Part shown: positions 37,416 to 46,512 of the stretch, piece after piece
How positions within the stretch are numbered: the first letter of the stretch is position 1
Layout of the letters: the number at the start of each line of letters is the position of its first letter
DNA from: Glaciimonas sp. PAMC28666
GTDB taxonomy: Bacteria > Pseudomonadota > Gammaproteobacteria > Burkholderiales > Burkholderiaceae_D
Length of the DNA stretch: 64,000 bases
Direction: 5' to 3'
Assembly (NCBI RefSeq): GCF_016917355.1
Contig: NZ_CP070304.1
Location: 2,542,001-2,606,000 of the forward strand
Program-made: the position numbers and the translations under genes
Notes under the pieces: model-generated
What the model saw: only the letters and a program-made list of their open reading frames with translations
Database searches by the model: none
Told to the model about the DNA's origin: nothing

Positions 37416-38909
37416 ATGTCATTGAAAATTGTTGTCGCGCGTCTGAATCACGAAACCAATACTTTCTCTCCTATTGCGACACCCCTGGATGCTTTCGCCC
37501 CTCAGTGGGACGAGGCGGCCTACCGTGATCAGAAAGGTGCGCGCACCGCGATGGGTGCGTTTCTGGATATTGCGGACGCGCTTGGCGCGACGATAGTGAC
37601 ACCGATAGCGGCCATGGCTAATCCGAGTGCCGCGGTTGCCGCGGATGCTTATACCCTGATGAACGACGCTATTTTGCGGTCTATTGGCGCTGGCTGCGAC
37701 GCCATCATGCTCGATTTGCATGGCGCGATGGTGGCTGAAAATGCCGAAGACGGCGAAGGTTCGCTGCTGCAAAAAATACGAGAAATCGCCCCCGATACGC
37801 CGCTTTGCGTCGCGCTTGACCTGCATGGCAATGTGACCCAAAAAATAATCGACAACGCCGACATTATCGTTAGTTTCAAGACCTATCCTCACATCGATAT
37901 GTACGAGGCCGGGGAGCATGCGGGACGCTTGCTGGTGGACATGCTGCAACAAAAAAAACGCCCTGTAGTTGGATGGTGTCAATTGCCATTACTGTCGGCG
38001 ACGTTGACCAGCGATACGTCGAACAGTGCGATGCAACGCGCGGTGCAAGCCGCGATTGCCGCAGAGTCTGAAGAAGGGATATTGGCGGTATCCATCTTCG
38101 CTGGTTTTCCTTTGTCGGATTTCCGTGATGCCGGGATGTCAGTGGTCGTTGTGGCCGATAACGACGTTGATCTCGCCAATCAGGTAGCCGAAAAAATCGC
38201 CCGTTCCATGTGGCGAGAGCGCGATGGGTTTGTGTATGACAGCAAACCGTTAAAACAGTCGCTGGCGCACGCAAAGCAGATGGCGGCGGATGAGGGCGCA
38301 GGTCCGGTGCTGTTGCTCGACCACAGCGATAACGTCATGTCCGGTGGCACTTGCAATACCATGGACGTGTTGGAAGCAGCGATTGCGGAAGGGCTGACTG
38401 ATATTGGGGTTGGGCCGATTAGTGATCCTGATGCGGTTGCCGCATTGATTAGCGCAGGGATCGGCGCGACTGTCACGGTGGCATTGGGCAACAAGGTGGC
38501 ACTCATCAAACAGGGGATTACTAAATTCCCCCTCTCTCTGACCGGCAAGGTGCTGGCAATCACCAATGGTGAACTCCTGGTCACGGGTCCTATTTATACC
38601 GGCTCCACCATCCATATGGGAAAAAGTGTGTTGTTCGATATCGGCGTCGCACAAATTGTTGTGACCGAAGAACGGGTGGAGCCTTACGATCTGGGCGTCT
38701 TTACCAGTATGGGGCTTGAGCCGGCCAAAAAAGCTTTTCTGTTGTTGAAGTCACGCATGTATTGTCGCCCGGTGTTCGGACCGATTAGCCGGGGGCTGGA
38801 AGAATGCGACTCCGACACGGGCGGACCAACCAGTTCTAACTTTGGGTTATTCCCGATCAGGAACGTGCGCCGTCCCATCTATCCGTTGGATGCAGACACG
38901 CGTTGGTAA
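37416..38909 (+). CDS. M81-family metallopeptidase (MlrC-like)
   Basis: The 497-residue product belongs to the M81 family, named for microcystinase C, whose zinc site is formed by conserved acidic, His and Asp residues. Seen here are VARLNHETNTFSP, LDLHGAMV, ALDLHGNVTQKIIDNAD, TYPHIDMYEAGEHAG and the C-terminal EERVEPYDLGVFTSMGLEP. A GTG at 37389 is in frame, but ATG at 37416 with AGGAA eight bases upstream is preferred. Most M81 proteins outside microcystin degraders have unknown substrates. It is the last gene of the importer operon and so probably acts on the imported compound. Confidence 0.88.
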   Translation: MSLKIVVARLNHETNTFSPIATPLDAFAPQWDEAAYRDQKGARTAMGAFLDIADALGATIVTPIAAMANPSAAVAADAYTLMNDAILRSIGAGCDAIMLDLHGAMVAENAEDGEGSLLQKIREIAPDTPLCVALDLHGNVTQKIIDNADIIVSFKTYPHIDMYEAGEHAGRLLVDMLQQKKRPVVGWCQLPLLSATLTSDTSNSAMQRAVQAAIAAESEEGILAVSIFAGFPLSDFRDAGMSVVVVADNDVDLANQVAEKIARSMWRERDGFVYDSKPLKQSLAHAKQMAADEGAGPVLLLDHSDNVMSGGTCNTMDVLEAAIAEGLTDIGVGPISDPDAVAALISAGIGATVTVALGNKVALIKQGITKFPLSLTGKVLAITNGELLVTGPIYTGSTIHMGKSVLFDIGVAQIVVTEERVEPYDLGVFTSMGLEPAKKAFLLLKSRMYCRPVFGPISRGLEECDSDTGGPTSSNFGLFPIRNVRRPIYPLDADTRW

Positions 38910-38928
38910 GTGTGCGGCGAAGTAGAGC

Positions 38929-39876
38929 TTATGAGACCTTCACATTCTCCAGCATATCGTGAACCATTTGATCGATATCAATTTCGGCATGCCAGTTCCA
39001 GTCGGCCCGCGCTTGTGTATCGTCCAGACTCTGTGGCCAGCTATCGGCGATCTCTTGTCGCTCATCCGGTCGATAAGTAATTTCAAACTGCGGAAGCTTT
39101 TGCCGGATAGCCTGGGACAACTGCGCAGGATTAAAGCTCAATCCGGCTACGTTATAGGCCGACCGCACCCGCACGTCCGCTGCTGGCGCTCCCATCAGTT
39201 CGATGGTGGCACGGATAGCATCGGGCATGTAAATCATCGGCAGAGTCGTTTCCGAACCTAAAAAACACTGATATGTTTCGCCGCGTTTGGCCGCATGGAA
39301 AATGGCGATCGCATAATCGGTCGTCCCGCCGCCAGGAGGCGATTTATAACTGATGATGCCGGGATAGCGGATGCTGCGAACATCGATGCCGAACTTGGCG
39401 AAATAGTATTCGCATAGTCTCTCCCCGGCTTGTTTACTGATTCCGTAAATGGTGGTCGGATCCATGATCGTCATTTGAGGCGTGTTGACGGCTGGCGTAT
39501 TAGGTCCAAATGCGGCGATGGAAGAGGGCCAGAATACGCGCAATGCGTTTCCTGCCGAGCTGCGCTCTCGCGCCAATTCCAACGTATTGAGCAATCCGTT
39601 GATATTCAATGTCCATGCCTTCAATGGCGCCTGCTCGCCGGTGACGGATAACATCGCCGCCAGTTGATAGACCTGTGTGATGTCATGACGATTGACGACC
39701 TCTGCCAGCAGATTGCTGTTGAGCACGTCGAGGCGTTCGTAGCAAAGAGCGCCATAGTAACTGGACGGACTGATATCGGCCGCGACGACATTGTTCGCCC
39801 CGTGCTTTTCGATCAGTGCGTCCACCAATTCGCTGCCGATTTGACCGTTGGCACCGATGACCAGAATCTTTTCCAT
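38929..39876 (-). CDS. L-threonine 3-dehydrogenase, epimerase (SDR) type
   Basis: The 315-residue short-chain dehydrogenase has the NAD motif GANGQIGSEL and the catalytic Tyr144/Lys148 in YGISKQAGE. The pattern matches the epimerase-like threonine dehydrogenases, which oxidise threonine to 2-amino-3-ketobutyrate, rather than the zinc-type Tdh of E. coli. It follows kbl by 13 bases, which supports the assignment. It converges on the M81 gene with 19 bases between stops. Confidence 0.9.
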   Translation of the reverse strand: MEKILVIGANGQIGSELVDALIEKHGANNVVAADISPSSYYGALCYERLDVLNSNLLAEVVNRHDITQVYQLAAMLSVTGEQAPLKAWTLNINGLLNTLELARERSSAGNALRVFWPSSIAAFGPNTPAVNTPQMTIMDPTTIYGISKQAGERLCEYYFAKFGIDVRSIRYPGIISYKSPPGGGTTDYAIAIFHAAKRGETYQCFLGSETTLPMIYMPDAIRATIELMGAPAADVRVRSAYNVAGLSFNPAQLSQAIRQKLPQFEITYRPDERQEIADSWPQSLDDTQARADWNWHAEIDIDQMVHDMLENVKVS

Positions 39877-39889
39877 TTTGTTTTCCGTT

Positions 39890-41098
39890 TTAATTCTTCA
39901 AGAGACCGAGCTCATGCCCAACTTGCCCAAAGGCGGCTAATGCCTGATCGAGTTGCCGGATGCTGTGCGCAGCCGACATTTGAACGCGCACGCGGGCTTG
40001 TCCCATCGGCACGACCGGATAGAAAAAGCCTGTCACCAGAATGCCTTTTGCATATAAGCGCTGGGCAAATTGTTGCGCTATTGGCGCATCGAACAGCATC
40101 ACCGGCACAATCGGATGCGTACCCGGCTTGATGGTGAATCCCAGTTGCGTGATTTCGCGCCGGAAATGGACAGTGTTCGCATGCAGACGGTCACGTAATT
40201 CGGTAGAGCTGGAGAGCATGTTTAATACCGCCAGGGAGGTACCGGCAATTGATGGTGCCAACGTGTTTGAGAATAAATACGGACGCGACTTTTGCCGCAA
40301 TGTTTCGATCACTTCGCGCCGCGCAGCAGTGAAACCGCCCATGGCACCGCCAAGAGCTTTGCCGAGCGTTCCCGTGATGATATCGATCCGTCCCATGACC
40401 TGATGATGTTCATGGGTGCCGCGGCCGGTCTTGCCCATGAATCCGGAAGCGTGGCATTCATCGATCATGACCAGCGCGCCGTATTTGTCGGCCAGATCGC
40501 AGATTTTGTCTAACTGTGCGATCGTTCCATCCATCGAAAACACGCCATCCGTGACAATCACTTTATGGCGCTTATCGGCGGCTGCCTGCAATTGCACTTC
40601 CAGATCGGCCATATCGTTATGGGTATAGCGAAAACGTGCGGCCTTGCAGAGGCGAATGCCATCGATGATGGACGCATGATTTAAGGCATCCGAAATGATC
40701 GCGTCCTGCTCGTCAAACAGCGGTTCAAACAGGCCGCCGTTGGCATCGAATGCTGCCGCGTACAGGATTGTATCTTCCATGCCCAGAAATGCGGACAGGG
40801 CTTGCTCCAGTTGTTTATGCACATTCTGTGTGCCGCAAATAAAGCGCACCGAGGATAAGCCGTAACCGTATTGTCTGGTGGCATCAATTGACGCCTGAAC
40901 CAGTTTTTCCTCTCCCGAAAGGCCGAGATAATTATTCGCACAAAGGTTAATCAAGGTACGGCCATCGTCGCACACGACCTCCGCCCCCTGGCGCGAATTA
41001 ATAACCCGTTCCGGCTTAAACAGACCCTGCTCGCGCAGAGCGTTCAAATTAGTATCGAGAGTGGCGAAGAAGCTAGCTTTGGTCGCGGTCGGCGTCAT
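39890..41098 (-). CDS. kbl: glycine C-acetyltransferase (2-amino-3-ketobutyrate CoA ligase)
   Basis: Kbl cleaves 2-amino-3-ketobutyrate with CoA to glycine and acetyl-CoA, the second step of threonine breakdown. The 402-residue alpha-oxoamine synthase has [32 protein letters not shown] and the PLP lysine Lys247 in [14 protein letters not shown]. It is transcribed leftward with the dehydrogenase gene and diverges from an XRE-cupin regulator. Confidence 0.96.
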   Translation of the reverse strand: MTPTATKASFFATLDTNLNALREQGLFKPERVINSRQGAEVVCDDGRTLINLCANNYLGLSGEEKLVQASIDATRQYGYGLSSVRFICGTQNVHKQLEQALSAFLGMEDTILYAAAFDANGGLFEPLFDEQDAIISDALNHASIIDGIRLCKAARFRYTHNDMADLEVQLQAAADKRHKVIVTDGVFSMDGTIAQLDKICDLADKYGALVMIDECHASGFMGKTGRGTHEHHQVMGRIDIITGTLGKALGGAMGGFTAARREVIETLRQKSRPYLFSNTLAPSIAGTSLAVLNMLSSSTELRDRLHANTVHFRREITQLGFTIKPGTHPIVPVMLFDAPIAQQFAQRLYAKGILVTGFFYPVVPMGQARVRVQMSAAHSIRQLDQALAAFGQVGHELGLLKN

Positions 41099-41240
41099 GT
41101 GAGTTCCTGGTTATTTGGCAATTCATACGCACTATCTTAAAACCTATGAGGCGCGGGCATACAGTCGCAGTGCGTTTGCCGCTTTGTCTGGTGGTTATAG
41201 CAATTCATCTGTTACGATATGGTTCAATAGAAAGACATAA

Positions 41241-41276
41241 ATCCACTATATCGAACAGTTATTCGATATAGTGGAT
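41241..41276. promoter_or_regulatory. perfect 15-bp inverted repeat operator between kbl and the XRE-cupin gene
   Basis: ATCCACTATATCGAA (41241-41255) and TTCGATATAGTGGAT (41262-41276) are perfect inverted copies around CAGTTA. The site lies 36 bases before the regulator start and 142 bases from kbl. There is no T tract, so it is an operator rather than a terminator. Confidence 0.75.
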
Positions 41277-41311
41277 ATTAACCACTGCCATTAAACATAG
41301 CAAGACAATTT

Positions 41312-41887
41312 ATGCGTTCAACACTCCCTCACAATACGCCACCTGAAGTTGGTGCGACACTGCAACGGCTGCGACTGAAGCGTGGCCTGACACTTGACGA
41401 TTTGTCACGTGCGGCGGGTGTTTCCAAATCGATGCTCTCGCAAATTGAACGGGAAAAAGCTAATCCAACCATCGCCGTCACCTGGCGCCTGGCGAATGCA
41501 TTGGGTATTGGAATCGAGGAGCTACTTGCCACCGGAACCTCGGAGGCGGAAGCAATCCATGTGATGGAGCCGCACGAAACCCCCACTTTGCCGGGACTCC
41601 ATGCCGGGTACGTTCTGCGCATTCTCGGCCCGATGGAGCTGGCCGGGAAGTATGAGTGGTATGAGCTGACCCTGGCACCTGAGGGGGCGCTGGTATCCAC
41701 ACCGCACGATCCGGGCACCAGAGAGCATTTAACCCTGCTGAATGGCAGTATTGAAGTGATGGTGGACGACGTAAAGAAAAAGCTTAAGATCGGCGGCACG
41801 GCGCGCTACCCAGCCGACAAAAATCATATCATCCGGAATATCGGGAGAACCGAAGCACGGGCGCTGTTGGTGGTCATTCATCGTTAA
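41312..41887 (+). CDS. XRE-family regulator with C-terminal cupin
   Basis: The 191-residue product has an N-terminal helix-turn-helix (about 12-70, GATLQRLRLKRGLTLDDLSRAAGVSKSMLSQIE as far as the helix pattern shows) and a cupin sensor domain (about 110-190). Proteins of this layout sense small molecules and usually repress or activate neighbouring metabolic genes. Here the divergent tdh-kbl pair is the natural target, and a long palindrome lies between. The ribosome-binding site is weak. Confidence 0.92.
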   Translation: MRSTLPHNTPPEVGATLQRLRLKRGLTLDDLSRAAGVSKSMLSQIEREKANPTIAVTWRLANALGIGIEELLATGTSEAEAIHVMEPHETPTLPGLHAGYVLRILGPMELAGKYEWYELTLAPEGALVSTPHDPGTREHLTLLNGSIEVMVDDVKKKLKIGGTARYPADKNHIIRNIGRTEARALLVVIHR

Positions 41888-42060
41888 GCGCCAACGGCGG
41901 TAATGCGGAACAAAGCGGAACCAGAATTTATGCGGTTATGGCCTGTGGACATCAAGATTTCAACCAAATTCGCCCACAGGTTTACAATACAGGTGAAGAA
42001 GCGGTTGCAGCCGGTTTGCAACATTATCAAACTTTAATTTCACAAAGCTTGCAATTCACA

Positions 42061-42094
42061 CTGTTTTTTTATACAGTACTGTTTATTAATACAG
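42061..42094. promoter_or_regulatory. two tandem LexA (SOS) boxes upstream of recA
   Basis: CTGT-N8-ACAG occurs twice: CTGTTTTTTTATACAG at 42061-42076 and CTGTTTATTAATACAG at 42079-42094, separated by two bases. The second extends to TACTGT-N8-ACAGT. A promoter with TTGCAA (42049-42054) and TACAGT (42072-42077) at 17-nt spacing would overlap the first box, so LexA should block RNA polymerase directly. Confidence 0.9.
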
Positions 42095-42124
42095 TCTTAC
42101 ACCCCTTTTGCCGAAAGAAAATCC

Positions 42125-43255
42125 ATGGACGATAAAAAATCCGCAGCAAATCCTGACAAAAGCAAGGCGCTTGCCGCAGCATTGGCACAAATCGAAAAGC
42201 AATTCGGCAAGGGTTCAATCATGCGCATGGAAGATGGCGCCGTGGTTGAAGAAGTGCAGGTCGTCTCGACCGGTTCGTTAGGATTGGACATTGCGCTAGG
42301 CGTGGGCGGTTTGCCGCGTGGCCGCGTTGTTGAAATCTACGGCCCTGAATCATCCGGTAAAACGACCCTGACATTACAAACTATTGCTGAAATGCAAAAG
42401 TTGGGCGGGACTTGCGCGTTTATTGATGCAGAACATGCCCTAGACGTCGGTTACGCTCAAAAGCTTGGCATTAACCTGGCAGATTTGTTGATCTCCCAGC
42501 CAGATACAGGCGAACAAGCGCTTGAAATTACCGATGCTTTGGTGCGGTCCGGCGGTGTTGATCTGATCGTTATCGATTCCGTTGCGGCATTGACGCCACG
42601 GGCCGAGATTGAAGGCGACATGGGCGATTCGTTGCCGGGTTTGCAAGCACGTTTAATGTCTCAGGCGCTGCGTAAATTGACCGGTAGCATTAACCGCACC
42701 AATACGCTGGTGATTTTTATCAATCAGATTCGGATGAAGATCGGTGTCATGTTCGGGAATCCCGAAACCACTACCGGTGGTAATGCATTGAAGTTCTACG
42801 CCTCCGTCCGTTTGGATATTCGTCGTACTGGCTCAATTAAGTCAGGCGATGAAGTGATCGGTAACGAAACACGCGTAAAAGTAGTGAAAAATAAAATCGC
42901 ACCTCCGTTCAAGGAAGCGCATTTCGATATCTTGTACGGCACAGGTACCTCACGTGAAGGCGAGATTCTGGATCTTGGTTCGGATGCCAAAATTGTTGAA
43001 AAATCGGGTGCCTGGTATAGCTACAACGGTGAGCGCATTGGACAGGGTAAAGACAACGCACGGAACTATCTGAAAGAACGTCCAGAGCTGGCCCGTGAAA
43101 TCGAAAATAAAGTACGGGCGTCCTTAGGCGTTCCATTATTGGAAGGTGCAATTTCGACAGAAACGGACAAAGCAGCAGAAAAAGCCGCAAAAGCCGCTGA
43201 CAAAGCTGCGGCCAAAGAGGCAGCTGCTGCCGCATTGGTTGCAAAAGTAGAGTAA
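42125..43255 (+). CDS. recA: recombinase RecA
   Basis: RecA forms the ATP-dependent filament for homologous recombination and triggers LexA self-cleavage. The 376-residue product has Walker [10 protein letters not shown], the MAW region, the L2 loop ([15 protein letters not shown]) and the full core. The C-terminal tail (about 345-376) is Ala/Lys-rich rather than strongly acidic ([22 protein letters not shown]). The ribosome-binding site is weak. Tandem SOS boxes precede it and a terminator follows, before recX. Confidence 0.99.
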   Translation: MDDKKSAANPDKSKALAAALAQIEKQFGKGSIMRMEDGAVVEEVQVVSTGSLGLDIALGVGGLPRGRVVEIYGPESSGKTTLTLQTIAEMQKLGGTCAFIDAEHALDVGYAQKLGINLADLLISQPDTGEQALEITDALVRSGGVDLIVIDSVAALTPRAEIEGDMGDSLPGLQARLMSQALRKLTGSINRTNTLVIFINQIRMKIGVMFGNPETTTGGNALKFYASVRLDIRRTGSIKSGDEVIGNETRVKVVKNKIAPPFKEAHFDILYGTGTSREGEILDLGSDAKIVEKSGAWYSYNGERIGQGKDNARNYLKERPELAREIENKVRASLGVPLLEGAISTETDKAAEKAAKAADKAAAKEAAAAALVAKVE

Positions 43256-43290
43256 TTAAAGGATAGACTTCTTTCGAAACTTGTCAGGCA

Positions 43291-43330
43291 CCTTACGTGT
43301 GCCTAAGATACCTGAGTGTACCTAAGTGTA
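43291..43330. repeat. short 10-bp tandem repeat between recA and recX
   Basis: CCTTACGTGTG, CCTAAGATA, CCTGAGTGTA and CCTAAGTGTA follow one another. The last two differ at one base. Confidence 0.6.
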
Positions 43331-43456
43331 CGGCCGCCAGGCTGCTAGACTACTAGACTGCGAGATTAACCGATCCAGAGGTAGGCTCTGCTCAGTAGAA
43401 TTTTGAGCAAGTCGGTCGTTAGGACAGATGTGGGGTTCGAAATAAGTCGATTAGCT

Positions 43457-43497
43457 AATCGGGCGGAAAGCATGTTGCTTTACGCCCGATTTTTTTA
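43457..43497 (+). terminator. intrinsic terminator after recA
   Basis: AATCGGGCG-G-AAAGC (43457-43471) pairs with GCTTT-A-CGCCCGATT (43477-43491) and is followed by seven T. It limits read-through from recA to recX. Confidence 0.92.
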
Positions 43498-43529
43498 TAT
43501 TTGTGCAAAATCCTGTCAGGTATGCAGCA

Positions 43530-44021
43530 ATGGCAAAACCAACAATTAGTCTTAAGGGAAGAGCGCTTCGGTACTTATCGATGCGTGAGCATAGCCGTAT
43601 TGAACTTATGCGCAAGCTATCGCGTTATGTGCAAGAAGGGGATGACATTGAGGCATTACTCGACTGGCTGGAAGAATCCAAATTTTTATCACAAGAGCGC
43701 TTCTCGGAATCCCTCATCCATCGTCGGGCCGGTCGCTACGGCAACAGCCGTATCGTGATGGAGCTAAAAAGTCACGGTATTACCGGGGAGGCGATCAACG
43801 CGGTCAAGTCGCAACTCGCAGAAGGCGAATTTGCCCGGGCACGTGAGGTGTGGGCCAGAAAATTTGGCCGCCAGCCGGTTGATGCTATTGAACGCGGCAA
43901 ACAAATGCGTTTTTTGTTGCAACGGGGATTTTCCCATCGGGCTGTACAGGCTGCCATCAAAGGCGCCGCCGATGAACTTGAATTCGATCCTGCGGAGCCC
44001 GATGAAGACGTTGTTGAATAG
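43530..44021 (+). CDS. recX: regulatory protein RecX
   Basis: RecX binds RecA filaments and limits their growth. The 163-residue product is built of the three-helix repeats of the family, starting with [21 protein letters not shown]-type residues and containing [11 protein letters not shown] and LLQRGFS. A GTG at 43503 is in frame, but ATG at 43530 with AGG ten bases upstream gives the usual length. Position after recA confirms the call. Confidence 0.92.
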   Translation: MAKPTISLKGRALRYLSMREHSRIELMRKLSRYVQEGDDIEALLDWLEESKFLSQERFSESLIHRRAGRYGNSRIVMELKSHGITGEAINAVKSQLAEGEFARAREVWARKFGRQPVDAIERGKQMRFLLQRGFSHRAVQAAIKGAADELEFDPAEPDEDVVE

Positions 44022-44518
44022 TTGATATTTAGCTGACATTTCGAATTACCCTTCACGCGGTCCGGCGATCCGGCGGTCCGGCGATCCGGCGATCCGGCGG
44101 TCCGGCGATCCGGCGATCCGGCGGTCCGGCGGTCCGGCGATCCGGCGATCCCATCGATCCGGCGATCCCATCGATCCGGCGATCCGGCGTTCCGGCGCTC
44201 CCGGCATCCTCGTCATTCATTGCAACCCGTGTCGTTTACGCTGACCGGTCGAGCCGATCAAATACATCCCCCCTCCTAAATTCCAGTCCGACTTGTTCAA
44301 TCAGCATGCGTTTACCCCACGACTGAGAGACTTTGGTGATTGATTCTCAGGCTTGCGACGCTCGTTATTCGCAAACAGGTGCGCCTCGCCGAATGCTGCG
44401 ATGCACACAAACTCACCTATTCCTGCCAGCTGTGCTACACTTTTGTGGTTTTTTGCAAACCGCAGGAGCGGCAGCTACTATAGAAACTGTAGTAGCAATA
44501 AGCAAGCAGACCAAAAAA
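44022..44518. other. recX-DUF2889 intergenic region with the octamer array
   Basis: No gene is supported here. The first half is the 8-bp tandem array listed separately. The second half (44210-44518) is ordinary sequence; an in-frame extension of the DUF2889 gene back to 44333 lacks a ribosome-binding site and family similarity. Confidence 0.55.
44063..44208. repeat. octanucleotide tandem array after recX
   Basis: Eleven contiguous 8-bp units of CGGCGATC or CGGCGGTC run from 44063 to 44150. They are followed by a duplicated 17-mer (44151-44167 and 44168-44184, each CCATCGATC plus CGGCGATC), then variant units CGGCGTTC, CGGCGCTC and CCGGCATC. The array is not in a gene and 8 is not a multiple of 3, so it is not coding. 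Confidence 0.95.
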
Positions 44519-45154
44519 ATGTCCCCATTACCTCCTACCTCTCGCAGGGCGCCAATTCATACGCGCACCATACAAGTCGACGCGTTTATTCGTGACGATG
44601 GCTTATGGGAATTAGACGCGCACATAACCGACATTAAAGCCAGCGACATCACCTTGCCCCGCGGCATTTTGCCTGCAGGAGAGCCCGTGCATGACTTATG
44701 GTTGCGGCTGACCCTGGATGATCTTTACACCATTGTTGCGGTAGCAGCCCACTCTGAGGCGATGCCTTATCCCGGACATTGCAATATGGTTTCCCCGGCC
44801 TACAATCAATTGGTCGGATTGAGCCTGTTAAAAGGTTTTCGTTATACCTTGAAAGAGCGTATTGGCGGTGCGCTGGGTTGTACGCATTTGACCGAGCTTG
44901 CGCAAATATTGCCCACTGTCGCACTTCAGGCATTTTCTGGCGAAACCAGTACTGCTAGCGCCGCACCGACCAGGCTTGCGAGCGCGGACAAAAAACCCTT
45001 TCAGGTGGGAAGTTGCTACGCATTGCGCAGAGACGGCGCGGTTGTTGCGCAATTCTATCCAAAGTGGTCAATCGCAGCGCCGGAAGACCCCGCGTCTACT
45101 CCCGCGCACGCGTCGCTGAACACGCAACCGGATAGTGAGCCCGAATCCGGTTAG
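44519..45154 (+). CDS. DUF2889 domain protein
   Basis: The 211-residue product matches DUF2889, a family of unknown function. Typical parts are RRAPIHTRTIQVDAFIRDDGLWELDAHITD (seen as separate blocks), LWLRLTLDDLYTIVAV and the Cys-containing GALGCTHLTEL. The frame is open back to 44333, but only ATG at 44519 fits the usual family start. It lies between recX and sucC, a position seen in other Burkholderiales. No enzymatic motif is evident. Confidence 0.82.
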   Translation: MSPLPPTSRRAPIHTRTIQVDAFIRDDGLWELDAHITDIKASDITLPRGILPAGEPVHDLWLRLTLDDLYTIVAVAAHSEAMPYPGHCNMVSPAYNQLVGLSLLKGFRYTLKERIGGALGCTHLTELAQILPTVALQAFSGETSTASAAPTRLASADKKPFQVGSCYALRRDGAVVAQFYPKWSIAAPEDPASTPAHASLNTQPDSEPESG

Positions 45155-45248
45155 CGTCATTATTGATTTTGTTGTAATTCATTTATCAGTGCACTTATCT
45201 AGTTCAACCAGCAAGTTAATTTAAATCAGCGTCAGAAGGGAAGCTCGC

Positions 45249-46415
45249 ATGAAAATCCATGAGTATCAGGGCAAAGAAATTCTCCGTAAATTTGGGGTAA
45301 CAACACCACGCGGCATTCCGTGCCTGAGCGTCGACGAGGCAGTCAAAGCTGCTGAAACACTCGGCGGTTCGGTATGGGTCGTGAAGGCACAAATTCATGC
45401 AGGTGGTCGCGGTAAGGGCGGCGGCGTGAAAGTTGCTAAATCGCTTGAGCAAGTGCGCGAATATGCTAACGAAATCCTTGGCATGCAATTGATCACGCAC
45501 CAAACTGGCCCAGAAGGTCAAAAAGTTCGTCGCTTGTTGATCGAAGAGGGCGCTGATATTAAGCAGGAACTATACGTCAGTATGGTCACTGACCGTGTTA
45601 GTCAACGCGTGGTGCTGATGGCATCGAGCGAAGGCGGCATGGATATTGAAGAAGTAGCAGAAAGCCATCCGGAAAAAATTCATCAGGTTGTGATCGATCC
45701 ATCGACCGGTTTGACAGACGCTGACGCAGATAGCATTTCTGCCAAAATCGGCGTGCCAGCAGGTTCTATTGCTGACGCTCGGGTGCAGTTGCAAGGTCTG
45801 TACAAAGCTTATTGGGACACTGATTGTTCATTGGCCGAAATTAATCCATTGATCGTGACCGGCTCCGGCAAAATCATTGCTCTGGATGCTAAATTTAACT
45901 TCGATCCTAATGCGTTGTATCGTCAACCGGAAATCGTTGCGTATCGCGATCTGGATGAAGAAGACCCAGCAGAAGTTGAAGCATCAAAATTCGATCTGGC
46001 CTACATTTCGCTCGACGGCAATATCGGTTGCCTGGTAAATGGCGCTGGTTTGGCGATGGCGACGATGGATACCATCAAGTTGTTCGGCGGTGAGCCAGCA
46101 AACTTCCTGGACGTGGGCGGCGGTGCTACAGCAGAAAAAGTGACTGAAGCGTTCAAGATCATGTTGAAAAACCCGAGCTTGAAAGCCATTCTGGTCAACA
46201 TCTTCGGCGGCATCATGCGCTGTGATGTGATTGCTGAAGGCGTCATCGCGGCATCGAAGGCGGTTTCATTGAGCGTGCCACTTGTCGTGCGCATGAAGGG
46301 TACTAACGAAGAAATCGGCAAAAAATTGCTGGCAGAATCGGGCTTGCCTATCATTGCTGCGGACAGTATGGAAGAAGCTGCGCAGAAAGTTGTTGCTGCA
46401 GCTAACGGTCAATAA
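45249..46415 (+). CDS. sucC: succinate-CoA ligase, beta subunit
   Basis: SucC is the nucleotide- and succinate-binding subunit of the TCA-cycle enzyme that makes ATP or GTP from succinyl-CoA. The 388-residue product has an ATP-grasp domain ([40 protein letters not shown]) and a C-terminal CoA-ligase flavodoxin domain ([23 protein letters not shown]). AAGGGAAG at 45235-45242 precedes the start. sucD follows after 97 bases. Confidence 0.98.
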   Translation: MKIHEYQGKEILRKFGVTTPRGIPCLSVDEAVKAAETLGGSVWVVKAQIHAGGRGKGGGVKVAKSLEQVREYANEILGMQLITHQTGPEGQKVRRLLIEEGADIKQELYVSMVTDRVSQRVVLMASSEGGMDIEEVAESHPEKIHQVVIDPSTGLTDADADSISAKIGVPAGSIADARVQLQGLYKAYWDTDCSLAEINPLIVTGSGKIIALDAKFNFDPNALYRQPEIVAYRDLDEEDPAEVEASKFDLAYISLDGNIGCLVNGAGLAMATMDTIKLFGGEPANFLDVGGGATAEKVTEAFKIMLKNPSLKAILVNIFGGIMRCDVIAEGVIAASKAVSLSVPLVVRMKGTNEEIGKKLLAESGLPIIAADSMEEAAQKVVAAANGQ

Positions 46416-46512
46416 TCGCTTCGTATTTAGCGATCTGAGAATTTTGCGGTAGTGAATGTGGCCATTGGTTTGGCACATTAATCACCGCTCAAAAATAAGG
46501 CAAGGAACAAAC

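Noticed and set aside
44063-44208. Octamer array considered as a CRISPR or HIP1-type repeat
   Set aside because: Units are contiguous 8-mers with no spacers, no cas genes are near, and the unit differs from GCGATCGC.
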